DNA from: CAYOBW01 sp964402115
GTDB taxonomy: Bacteria; Verrucomicrobiota; Kiritimatiellia; UBA8416; CAYOBW01
DNA length: 14,421 nucleotides
Assembly: GCA_964402115.1 (NCBI GenBank)
Contig: CAYOBW010000181.1
Location: 1-14,421, forward strand
Reading direction: 5' to 3'
Positions 7,347 to 14,419 of the stretch are shown piece by piece (the first letter of the stretch is position 1; each line of letters opens with the position of its first letter). The notes beneath the pieces were generated by a model, which worked only from the letters and a program-made list of their open reading frames with translations, ran no database searches and had not been told where the DNA came from. The position numbers were made by a program, and so were the translations under genes.

Positions 7347-8060
7347 ATGATGGCGAAAAGGGACAACCGAATGGCATGGGGCTGCGCACTGTCGGGGCTT
7401 CTGCTCGTGGCAGCGCTGACGGCGGGGTGTGGCACAACGATGCAGGCGCGCAAGGCTCGTCCGTCCGGGTTCCTGGGCGATTACACGCAGCTGAAGCCGG
7501 CCGCAGAAGGCGAGGCGCTTCTGGTCTACGTGAACCCTCAGGTGGACTTCCGCCGGTACGACAAGATTCTGCTGGACCCGGTGAGAGTGTACGCCGGCAA
7601 GGACAGCAAGATCGCCAAGATCCCCCGGGAGGATCTGCAGACGCTCGTCAACTACCTCGATGCCTCCATGCGGGAGCACCTGAAGGCGGACTACACGTTC
7701 GTCAGCCAACCGGGGCCTGGCGTCATGCGCCTTCAGATCGCACTCACGGAGGCGAAGGGTGCCGTCGTGGCTCTGGACTTGCTTTCGTCGGTAACGCCGC
7801 CTGGCATCGCCCTGAGCGCTTTGAAGCAGGTGGCCACGGGAACCCCCACGGCGACGGGTTCGGTGGGCGGCGAATGCCAGGCGCTGGATTCGCTGAGCAA
7901 GGTGCGACTGTTTGCCGCCGTCGACGCGCGCGTCGGCCAGAAGTATTCGGGGCAGTTCGACAAGCTCAACAAGTGGCGGGCGGCGCAGGGGGCGTTCGAC
8001 ACGTGGGCCGAGCAGCTGCAGCGGCAGTTGCGGGAGCATCGCGGCACGGCTGTGCGGTGA
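7347..8060 (+). CDS. DUF3313 family lipoprotein
   Basis: The protein has 237 residues from ATG 7347 (ATG 7350 is an adjacent alternative), preceded by AGGAGAAGGGG at 7331-7341. The lipobox LTAGC gives lipidated Cys28. The mature protein carries the hallmark sequence of DUF3313: SGFLGDYTQLKP, ALLVYVNPQVDFRRYDKI, LLDPVRVYAGKDSK, VNYLDASMREHLKADYTFV, GVMRLQIALTEAKG, and the terminal KYSGQFDKLNKWRAAQGAFDTWAEQL helix. Family members are predicted outer-membrane-anchored lipoproteins of unknown function, ~215-240 residues, so this copy is full length. Co-location with DUF2092 and outer-membrane channels suggests a joint envelope role (inference). There is a 101-base gap before the porin gene. Confidence 0.9.
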   Translation: MMAKRDNRMAWGCALSGLLLVAALTAGCGTTMQARKARPSGFLGDYTQLKPAAEGEALLVYVNPQVDFRRYDKILLDPVRVYAGKDSKIAKIPREDLQTLVNYLDASMREHLKADYTFVSQPGPGVMRLQIALTEAKGAVVALDLLSSVTPPGIALSALKQVATGTPTATGSVGGECQALDSLSKVRLFAAVDARVGQKYSGQFDKLNKWRAAQGAFDTWAEQLQRQLREHRGTAVR

Positions 8061-8161
8061 GGGTTGTCGAGCGCGACAGCACCGGCCGGCGGGTTTGCCG
8101 AACGGGTTCAAGTCACGGGCAGGGTCGACGCGGTGCCGGCGGCGAACGGGTGACTGTCCGG

Positions 8162-9538
8162 ATGAAAAGCCTTCTTACATCGTGTGCCGGGATGGCCGCG
8201 CTGGTGGCGGCCTGCCTGGCGCCGGGCGGGGCCCCCGCAGGCGGCGTTGATGGCGCTCCCCTGGCGGCGTCGAACGCTCCATCCCTGCTGCTGCCGCCGG
8301 GTTCGGCCGCGGTCGCGACGCACGAGTCTGCCGCCCGCAGCAACCTGATCTGGGGATTGCGGTGGGACGACGGGTTGCAGTACGAGCTCGGAGGCGTCAG
8401 GCGCATGGCGCGCCTGATGGCGCTGCATCCCGACGCCGACGTTCAGCCCTACCATGGGAAGGTGGGGCTGAAACTGCAAGGGGATGCGGTCGGCTATCGC
8501 ACGGACGGCAGCCTTGACGACATTTCGGACGACGTCGGTATCCGGCGGGCGCGGCTCTATACGTCAGGCGCCTTCTTCCTGAAAGTGCCCATATCGTACA
8601 AGGCTGAAGCCGAGATAGCCGACCGGGACTTCTACCTGCGCGAACTCTACCTGTGGCTGTCGGAGATCCCGCTCCTGCAAACGGTGAAGTTCGGCCATTT
8701 CAAGGCCCCCATGACTTTGGAAGCCCAGACGTCTGCCGGTGACACGCTCTTCATGGAGCGCGCCTCACCTGTCGAGGCCTTTGGCCCGGGCATCCTGTTC
8801 GGGATTCAGGCCTCGCGTACGAGCGCGGACAAACGCAAGACGGGCGCCATCGGCTGGTTCGCCGACAGCGGCCAGAACGACGTTTCCGAGGCGTCGCGAA
8901 GCCTGAGCCGTGCGATTGGACGCGCGACGTGGCTGCCGCTGTGGGAGGAAGACGCCGGCGCGGAGGCGCTGATCCACGTCGGGGCCAGCGGCCAGTTCAT
9001 GCAGTCGGGCGGGCGTGATCTCCAGTTCCGTTCCCGGCCGGAGAGCTATTTCGCGCCGCGCCTGGTCGACACGGGAGAAGTCACCGCCGAGGATGCGTTG
9101 ACCTGGGGGGCGGAGTTTGCCGCGCAGCGCCGATCGCTGTTGCTCCAGGCGGAATTCCTGGATGCGCTCGCCAGTCGATCGGACCAACCGGACCTCGCTT
9201 TCAACGGCTGGTACGTGGCGGGGAGTTGGCTGATGACCGGCGAGCGCCGCCCCTACAACCGGAACGCCGGGGCTTTCGGACACGTGGTCCCCAGGCGAAA
9301 TCTCGCCTTCCGCGCTGGAGCGCTCGGGGCGTGGGAACTGGTCGCGCGCTTCTCCTGGCTGGATCTGGAAAGTCACGACGTGGAGGGCGGCAGGATGCAC
9401 GTGACGACCCTCGGCGTGAATGGCTACCTGACGTCTCGGTGCCGGGTCATGTTGGACTGCGCCGCGGGCCGCGTGAGCGGTGGCGAGCAAGAGGGGGATG
9501 TGCGGATTGTAGAAAGTCGAGTCCAGTATGAATTCTGA
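8162..9538 (+). CDS. Phosphate-selective porin O/P (OprO/OprP) family outer-membrane porin
   Basis: The protein has 458 residues from ATG 8162 (MKSLL...). GTG 8150 is a possible alternative; neither has a strong ribosome site. A signal peptide ends near APA|GG (residue 26). The open frame runs far upstream without a start only because of G+C bias. The core matches the family: KVGLKLQGDAVGY, a GIRRARLYTSGAFF strand, YKAEAEIADRDFYLRELYLWL, VKFGHFKAPMTLEAQTSAGDTLFMERASPVEAFGPG (equivalent to the family's 'vGqFkePfsleqltSsrdltFmER' loop) and the C-terminal strand ending VQYEF. Such porins form trimeric anion channels; selectivity for phosphate cannot be inferred from this copy. The next gene overlaps its last 11 bases. 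Confidence 0.88.
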   Translation: MKSLLTSCAGMAALVAACLAPGGAPAGGVDGAPLAASNAPSLLLPPGSAAVATHESAARSNLIWGLRWDDGLQYELGGVRRMARLMALHPDADVQPYHGKVGLKLQGDAVGYRTDGSLDDISDDVGIRRARLYTSGAFFLKVPISYKAEAEIADRDFYLRELYLWLSEIPLLQTVKFGHFKAPMTLEAQTSAGDTLFMERASPVEAFGPGILFGIQASRTSADKRKTGAIGWFADSGQNDVSEASRSLSRAIGRATWLPLWEEDAGAEALIHVGASGQFMQSGGRDLQFRSRPESYFAPRLVDTGEVTAEDALTWGAEFAAQRRSLLLQAEFLDALASRSDQPDLAFNGWYVAGSWLMTGERRPYNRNAGAFGHVVPRRNLAFRAGALGAWELVARFSWLDLESHDVEGGRMHVTTLGVNGYLTSRCRVMLDCAAGRVSGGEQEGDVRIVESRVQYEF

Positions 9539-10586
9539 TGTCGAAGCCGCGCAACGGCGTCACCGGCCGCTCTGGACGCGCGCGCTTGCGCGGCTGGGCC
9601 TGATAGCTGCGGCGGCGCCCGTCGCGGCCTGGGGTGTGCTGGTCTTCGTCTACGGCAGCTGGCCGCGGGGGGTTGCGCTGCCCCTGGCGTGTCTCTGCGC
9701 CGCCGGCGACCTGCTGGCGCTGCTCCTGCTGCGACCGCGCCTGGCGCTGGGCGTGCTTGCCGGCCTGTTCGCCGTGCCCCTCGTCTGCTTCCACCTCATG
9801 CGGCCCTCGAACACCCGCATCTGGCAGCCGGATGTGGCGCGGCTGCCGTATGCGGAGATCAGCGGGGACACCGTCGCGCTGCACCATGTCAGGAATTGCC
9901 GCTACCTCAGCGAAACCAACTTCACGGTGCGATACGAAACGCGCACCTATGACCTCGCGCGCCTGAGGAGCGCCGACATCCTGTTCTCCGATTGGGGGCT
10001 GAAGGGCGTGGCGCACACCATGGTGAGCTTCGGATTCGACGGGGGCGACTACCTCTGCGTCTCCATCGAGACGCGCAAGGAAGTCGGCGAGACGTACTCG
10101 GCGCTCAAGGGCTTCTTCCGCCAGTACGAGCTGATCTACATCGCCGCCGATGAGCGCGACGTGCTCCGGCTGCGGACGGACTACCGCGAGGGGGAGAGCG
10201 TGTACCTCTACCGCCTGCGCGTCGTGGCCCGGGGCCAGCTGCGCGACGCGTTCCTGGACTACCTGGGGCGGATGAACCGCCTGCGCGAGCGGCCGGAGTG
10301 GTACAACGCGGTGGCGGATAACTGCATGACCAGCGGCTACCGCATCATGCGCAGGCACGCGGCTCCAGGGCGGGCGGATCTGCACTGGTCCGTCATCCTG
10401 AACGGCCACGCGCCGGAGCACGCGTACACGAAGGGCGCCCTCGACACCTCGCTGCCGTTTGACGAGTTGAAGCGGCGCAGCCGGATCAACGACCGCGCGC
10501 GGGCGGCGGGCGATGCGCCGGATTTCTCCGCGCGCATTCGCGAAGGCATGCCGGGCATGGATTGGATACCGAAGGGAGGGAACTGA
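9528..10586 (+). CDS. DUF4105 / Lnb-N domain membrane protein (putative lipoprotein N-acyltransferase-like)
   Basis: The protein has 352 residues; ATG 9528 overlaps the porin stop by 11 bases in another frame. Residues ~20-90 form three membrane helices, and the rest is periplasmic. The domain matches DUF4105 (renamed Lnb_N after the Bacteroides lipoprotein N-acyltransferase Lnb): IWQPDVARLPYAEISGDTVALHHVRNCRY, then VAHTMVSFGFDGGDYLCVSIETRKEVGETYS, and YNAVADNCMTSGY. His163 and Cys266 are the residues I would expect to form the catalytic pair, and both are present. A role in acylating lipoproteins, several of which are encoded alongside, is attractive, but many DUF4105 proteins are uncharacterised. 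The next gene starts three bases after its stop, so the two form one transcriptional unit with the porin. Confidence 0.82.
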   Translation: MNSDVEAAQRRHRPLWTRALARLGLIAAAAPVAAWGVLVFVYGSWPRGVALPLACLCAAGDLLALLLLRPRLALGVLAGLFAVPLVCFHLMRPSNTRIWQPDVARLPYAEISGDTVALHHVRNCRYLSETNFTVRYETRTYDLARLRSADILFSDWGLKGVAHTMVSFGFDGGDYLCVSIETRKEVGETYSALKGFFRQYELIYIAADERDVLRLRTDYREGESVYLYRLRVVARGQLRDAFLDYLGRMNRLRERPEWYNAVADNCMTSGYRIMRRHAAPGRADLHWSVILNGHAPEHAYTKGALDTSLPFDELKRRSRINDRARAAGDAPDFSARIREGMPGMDWIPKGGN

Positions 10587-10589
10587 AAA

Positions 10590-12452
10590 ATGCAGTGTTC
10601 TACGCTCGTGTGGCCGGGGTGTGTCGCGATGCTGCTTGCGCTCATGGCGGGGGGGTGCGCCACGCCGATCGGCGTCACGTCGCTCGGCCGGAACTCCGCC
10701 TACGACCAGATCGAGCGCAGCGCGCTGAATGCCGACGAACTCAGCAGCTACACGGCGGTCGTTCTGCACCGCTACAACCTGGAGCAACTGAACGCCAAGT
10801 CGCCCGCCCGCTGCCTGGTGGATCTGCACCGGCGGGCCTGCCGTGACGAGCGCCGCGACACGCTTTTTGCGCTGGCCGAGATGGCGTTCCTGCTGGGCAA
10901 GCAGGGATGCCGGCTGAAGCTGGACGGCCGGGCCCTGGAGCCGGAGAACTTCTATGCGGCCGCGGCGGTGTACGGGTACCTCTTTCTCCTGGGCCCGGGC
11001 GAGGAGCCGCCGCCGGGCTCATTCGATCGCCGGTACCGCATGGCCTGTGATCTCTACAACGGCAGTCTCAGCATCGTCATTGGCCGCCACGAGGGGCGGG
11101 GGGCTGCCGCCGAGCGTGTGTGGGCCCTGCCGGCGGGAAGCCTCACTATCTGCGCCGGCGGCGTAGCGGACGTCAACGTCTCGCTGGCCGAGGACGAGAC
11201 GTTCGTGACGGCGGACCGCTTCCGCATTCGCGGTCTATCCGTGCGTAACCGCAACGCAGGGCTCGGTGCGCCCATCGTGGTCCTGGGCGGCAAGACGCGC
11301 GGCAGGGGCGGCTTCTCCGCCTCCTCGGCGGCCACGGTGTTCCTGCGCGTGCAAGGCGGCCTGGCGGACATGGCGACGGGGGCGCTCCGGGGCCAGGTCG
11401 AGGTCTACTCCGCCCTTCTCCGCGATCAGGTCGAGGTCGACGGCCGCCGGATCCCGCTGGAGCAGGACCTGACGACGCCTGTCGCGTACGCCTTGAACAA
11501 CCCGGACTACTGGCAGCTCGAGAAGCTGCTGTTCCGGCTGGGGCAGGCGCCGGTTGAGCCGGGCGTCTACCCGACGCAGCCGTACGAGGCGGGGAAGGTT
11601 CCCGTGCTCTTCGTGCATGGCACGATGAGCAGCCCCGTTTACTGGGCCGAGATGTGGAACACGCTGATGGGGGACGCGGTGCTGCGTAAGAGCTGCCAGT
11701 TCTGGTTCTACCTGTACGACAGCGCCAAGCCGGTTGCGCAGTCCGCCGCGCACCTCCGCCAGTGCATTCAGCGCACGGTCGCCACGATGGATCCGGAGGG
11801 CAAGGATGCGATCTTCCGGCAGATGGTCGTCATCGGCCACAGCCAGGGCGGCTTGCTCGCCAAGCTTACCGCCACGGAAACGGGTGAGGCGCTCATCCGC
11901 GCGAGTACCGGCATGACGCTGGCGGAACTGAAGCTCTCGCCGGACGACGAGCAGCTCGTGCGCCGGGTGGCCGTGTTCGAGCCTCTGCCGGAAGTGAAGC
12001 GGGTTGTCTTCATCTCCACGCCGCATCGCGGAAGTTATCAGGCGGGGGAGTTTGTCAGGAAGCTGGCCCGCCGCTTCCTCTCGCTGCCCAAGCAGGCATT
12101 CGAAACCACCGCCCAGCTGCTGCGGATCGCGCCCGGCGTCAGCCCTAACGCGCGGCTGGCTTCGACCAGCATCGACACCATGGCGCCCGACAACCCCGGC
12201 CTGCTGGCGTTGGCGGAAATCCCTGTGGTTCCGTCGGTTACGGCGCACTCGATCGTGGCCGTCAAGGGGAGAGATACGCCGCCGGAGGGCGGCGACGGGG
12301 TGGTCAAGTACACGAGCGCGCACATCGCGGGCGTCGAATCGGAGCTGGTGGTGCGCAGCGGGCACAGCTGCCAGAGCAACCCGGCGACCATCGAAGAGGT
12401 GCGCCGCATCCTGTTGGAGCACCTGAGGAGCATCGGCGCGCGGGTGCGCTAG
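10590..12452 (+). CDS. Large lipoprotein with C-terminal alpha/beta hydrolase (lipase/esterase-like) domain
   Basis: The protein has 620 residues from ATG 10590, with AGGGAGG at 10573-10579. Lipobox LMAGGC gives lipidated Cys23. Residues ~30-150 are helical, a middle region (~170-300) is beta-rich, and residues ~335-615 are an alpha/beta hydrolase: oxyanion segment VPVLFVHGTMSSPVYW (His343), nucleophile elbow VVIGHSQGG (Ser418), VFISTPHRGS, a likely acid at GGDGVVKY (Asp569), and His592 in RSGHSCQSNP. All expected catalytic positions are present. It probably hydrolyses an ester, such as a lipid, at the membrane face; the substrate is unknown. The TAG stop lies inside the inverted repeat of the adjacent 159-bp element, but the protein ends at a sensible point (EEVRRILLEHL), so little if anything is lost. 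Confidence 0.85.
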   Translation: MQCSTLVWPGCVAMLLALMAGGCATPIGVTSLGRNSAYDQIERSALNADELSSYTAVVLHRYNLEQLNAKSPARCLVDLHRRACRDERRDTLFALAEMAFLLGKQGCRLKLDGRALEPENFYAAAAVYGYLFLLGPGEEPPPGSFDRRYRMACDLYNGSLSIVIGRHEGRGAAAERVWALPAGSLTICAGGVADVNVSLAEDETFVTADRFRIRGLSVRNRNAGLGAPIVVLGGKTRGRGGFSASSAATVFLRVQGGLADMATGALRGQVEVYSALLRDQVEVDGRRIPLEQDLTTPVAYALNNPDYWQLEKLLFRLGQAPVEPGVYPTQPYEAGKVPVLFVHGTMSSPVYWAEMWNTLMGDAVLRKSCQFWFYLYDSAKPVAQSAAHLRQCIQRTVATMDPEGKDAIFRQMVVIGHSQGGLLAKLTATETGEALIRASTGMTLAELKLSPDDEQLVRRVAVFEPLPEVKRVVFISTPHRGSYQAGEFVRKLARRFLSLPKQAFETTAQLLRIAPGVSPNARLASTSIDTMAPDNPGLLALAEIPVVPSVTAHSIVAVKGRDTPPEGGDGVVKYTSAHIAGVESELVVRSGHSCQSNPATIEEVRRILLEHLRSIGARVR

Positions 12453-12606
12453 TGTGCTGTCATGCAAATAACCCCGCAAAACGCGCTCGTCATCCTGAGC
12501 GAAGCGAAGGATCTCAGCCTCTCGCTGAGCCCGAGATTCCTCGCTACGCTCGGAATGACAAGCCCGTGTATGTTATGTCATCGCATTTGCATGACAGCAC
12601 ACTAGC
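12448..12606. mobile_element. MITE-like element with perfect 22-bp inverted ends and CTAG flanks
   Basis: GCTAGTGTGCTGTCATGCAAAT at 12448-12469 is the exact reverse complement of 12585-12606. The 159-bp unit encodes no transposase. CTAG occurs at both outer edges (12449-12452 and 12602-12605); because CTAG is its own reverse complement, it may be a 4-bp target duplication, leaving a 17-bp terminal repeat beginning TGTGCTGTC. The left end provides the TAG stop of the hydrolase gene. The interior is a hairpin-forming repeat (12489-12559). A non-autonomous element mobilised by a transposase elsewhere is the simplest reading. Confidence 0.7.
12489..12559. repeat. Palindromic 'HPERSEG/PRYARND'-type dispersed repeat inside the MITE-like element
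   Basis: The arms are 12489-12515 (GTCATCCTGAGCGAAGCGAA...) and 12533-12559 (...GCTACGCTCGGAATGAC). They agree at 22 of 27 positions as an inverted repeat around a 17-base loop. Repeats with GTCATCCTGAGCGAAGCGAAGGATC / GTCATTCCGAGCG...GAGGAATC cores recur in many unrelated bacterial genomes, and the spurious translation (HPERSEG ... IPRYARND) is familiar in databases. Confidence 0.75.
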
Positions 12607-12939
12607 ATCGTTCGCGGCGCCCGCCGGGCCGCCGGAGCATGCGACGCCAGGCGGCAGGGGCTTTCGGCGTTGCCGGAGCCGGACCCCACCGGCCAGACCT
12701 CCCCCAAGCCGCGACTTCCAGCCGCCTACAAGGGTTACCGCGTCTTGAGGGCTGGACGGATGCTCTTCCATCGCTGGGAAGGTATGCTTTCACACATCCT
12801 TACACAAAGCAATATGTGTATGCAAATTTGTCGTTCTTGTGCGAGGCGATTTCATGGCAGGGGAACTGGGCATCGCGTCCTTCTGGGTCTGTCCACAAGA
12901 ACACTCCCCGGGTTTTGGACCCCTCTTGAAGGATGTCTC
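12607..12939. other. Intergenic stretch without a recognisable gene
   Basis: Some 333 bases between the MITE-like element and the decayed DUF1573 gene. The first part (12607-12780) is very G+C-rich; 12781-12840 drops to about 37% G+C and contains a small inverted repeat TACACA/TGTGTA (12801-12806, 12815-12820). Short open frames exist on both strands but none shows a domain or a credible start. It may hold dispersed repeat sequence or the missing 5' part of the pseudogene. Confidence 0.5.
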
Positions 12940-13559
12940 GGTAACGTCGAACACACGTTCGTTCTCGGCAATACCGGCGCCGCGCCGCTGGCCTTCGGCG
13001 CCGTCCGCGGCTGCTGGCGGCGGCACGGCCACCGTCAATCCCCCGCTCCTCGCGCCCGGGTCGAACGGTGTCGTGCGTGTCACGGTTAGCCTGTCCGGGC
13101 GCAAGGGCGTTGTGGATAAGGCCTTCTATACCCCCAGCCTCCACGCGCTGCGGATCGCCACCTGCCCGCCCCTGAGTCCCGGCGTGACGGAAGGGCGCGT
13201 GCAGATCCACACCGACAACCCCGGCCACCGCCTGCTGACCCTGTCCGCGGTCGCCACGGTGGCCAGCGACCTGGTGGTCGTACCCCGCGAGATCCTACTT
13301 CTACGAACCCGGCTGTGCCGACTGCCTGCGGGTCAGCAACGCCGTCATGCCCCATCTGGTCGAACGGTTCGAGGGCTTCTACCGGTTGCAGCGCTGGGAC
13401 GTGGGGGTGCCCTCCAACGTTGTCCGCCTGATCGCGACCCAAACGCAGCTTGGCATCCGCACGGAGTCGGCCCCGGGCCCGGGGGCAAACGCGCGGCGTG
13501 ATTTGCTGGACAGAAAGGGCATCGTTGCGGCATACCTTAGCGCGGAGTTTCGGATATGA
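12940..13559 (+). pseudogene. Decayed DUF1573 + thioredoxin-like (CxxC) protein gene, frameshifted
   Basis: The homology steps through three frames. Frame 1 (12940 to ~13012) reads GNVEHTFVLGNTGAAPLAFGAVRGC, a typical DUF1573 opening. Frame 2 (~13013 to ~13298) continues with TATVNPPLLAPGSNGVVRVTVSL, then VQIHTDNPGHRLLTLSAVATV and SDLVVVPREI. Frame 3 (~13293 onward) gives YFYEPGCADCLRVSN, MPHLVERFEGFYRLQRWDVG and TQTQLGI, a thioredoxin-like segment with a CADC motif. At least two frameshifts, probably a deletion between the two domains, and no start codon or signal peptide show that it is not functional. The intact version would be a secreted redox or scaffold protein. The frame 3 tail after ~13460 no longer looks like the family; its TGA overlaps the ATG at 13556. 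Confidence 0.65.
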
Positions 13560-14419
13560 TCAGACGCAGGGTATTCGTGAGTTCTGTGCAGAAGGAGCTG
13601 GAGAGCGAACGACTCGCCATCTCCAGTCTGGTCAGCACGGACCCTTTCCTCATGGAGTACTGCGAACCTGTCCTCTTCGACCGGGAACCGATCACCGGAC
13701 GGCGGGCCTCCGAACCGTATCTTGCCTGTCTCGACGGGTGCGAGATTTACCTGCTGCTCATAAACCGGGAGTACGGCCGACCGCACGGCGAGCTATCCGC
13801 GACGCATCAGGAGTATCGCCATGCTCAGAAGCGGAAACTGCCCACCTTGGTCTTCGTCAAGGGTGGCACGGACGCCGATCGTGAACCGAGGACGCAGGCG
13901 TTTTTCGACGAAATCAAAGCCGACGGCTACACGTACAAGCGGTTTGTCGATCGGCTCGACCTACGTGCCGAGGTCAGGGCCGCACTAATCAAATTGCTGA
14001 AGGACGACTTTGGACTGAAGCCGCAAGCCGGTGACGACGAAAGTGGCGCACAGAACATCGGGGCGGCGTCCCCATTCGAGTCGCGGCAAACTGACTTGAC
14101 GTGGGCGAATCTCGACCACCGACTGGCCAGGGCATGGTTGGCGAAAGCGGGGGACATCGCCGGCGCCAGAACCGGCGAAGCCACGATCCTCGGCAGCTTG
14201 CGTAACCGTGGGCTGATGTGGCGGGACAGGAAGTCCGGGAAGCACTTTGCACTCGGGGCCGGCGTCCTGTTTCTGGGCAGGAATCCGTCAGCACCTTTCC
14301 CTCAGTGTCGCGTCATGGCCGATGCTTACCGCGGCGTCGCCCCCGACCCGACTCCCAGCGACCAGTTAAGGACCTTCGTCGGCTGCGGTCCCCCAGAGAG
14401 GCGGTTGGGCAGTTTGTGA
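13556..14419 (+). CDS. DUF4062 protein with RecG/Schlafen-type C-terminal region, probably frameshifted at the 3' end
   Basis: The frame holds 287 residues from ATG 13556, with GGAG at 13544-13547 eight bases upstream. Residues 4-103 match DUF4062: RRVFVSSVQKELESER, FDREPITGRRASEPYLACLDGCEIYLLLINREYG, then SATHQEYRHAQKRKLPTLVFVKG. Residues ~182-260 resemble the part of RecG-like ATP-binding proteins that follows the wHTH (TGEATILGSLRNRGLMWRD, FALGAGVLFLGRNPSAPFPQCRVMADAYRG). After DPTPSDQ (residue 270) the frame turns to unconvincing sequence and stops, while the frame from 14365 reads VKDLRRLRSPREAVGQFVT to the window edge. A lost G near 14365 would explain this, so the gene is probably broken and extends beyond the window. 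The cytoplasmic protein may be regulatory or defence-related; its function is unknown. Confidence 0.72.
   Translation: MIRRRVFVSSVQKELESERLAISSLVSTDPFLMEYCEPVLFDREPITGRRASEPYLACLDGCEIYLLLINREYGRPHGELSATHQEYRHAQKRKLPTLVFVKGGTDADREPRTQAFFDEIKADGYTYKRFVDRLDLRAEVRAALIKLLKDDFGLKPQAGDDESGAQNIGAASPFESRQTDLTWANLDHRLARAWLAKAGDIAGARTGEATILGSLRNRGLMWRDRKSGKHFALGAGVLFLGRNPSAPFPQCRVMADAYRGVAPDPTPSDQLRTFVGCGPPERRLGSL

Noticed and set aside
7376..8161. Upstream extension of the porin reading frame through the DUF3313 gene
   Set aside because: The open frame is a G+C artefact; it overlaps a well-supported DUF3313 lipoprotein, and the signal peptide begins at 8162.
9447..10829. 460-codon open frame on the minus strand across the DUF4105 gene
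   Set aside because: It is antisense to a gene with clear family motifs, is Arg/His/Pro-rich in the way G+C-rich shadow frames are, and has no domain or ribosome site.
12448..12606. CRISPR repeat or phage attachment site as explanation of the repeated ends
   Set aside because: The two copies are inverted, not direct, and there are only two, so neither a CRISPR array nor a direct-repeat att pair fits.
12452..12748. 98-codon plus-strand frame through the MITE-like element
   Set aside because: This is the familiar spurious translation (HPERSEG...PRYARND) of a dispersed non-coding repeat.
12800..13228. 142-codon minus-strand frame opposite the DUF1573 remnant
   Set aside because: No domain recognised, antisense to sequence with clear DUF1573 similarity, and no convincing ribosome site.
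13460..13555. C-terminal part of the thioredoxin-like frame as a separate small gene
   Set aside because: The sequence (Pro/Gly/Arg-rich) departs from the family after TQTQLGI, has no start with a ribosome site, and more likely is leader DNA of the DUF4062 gene.
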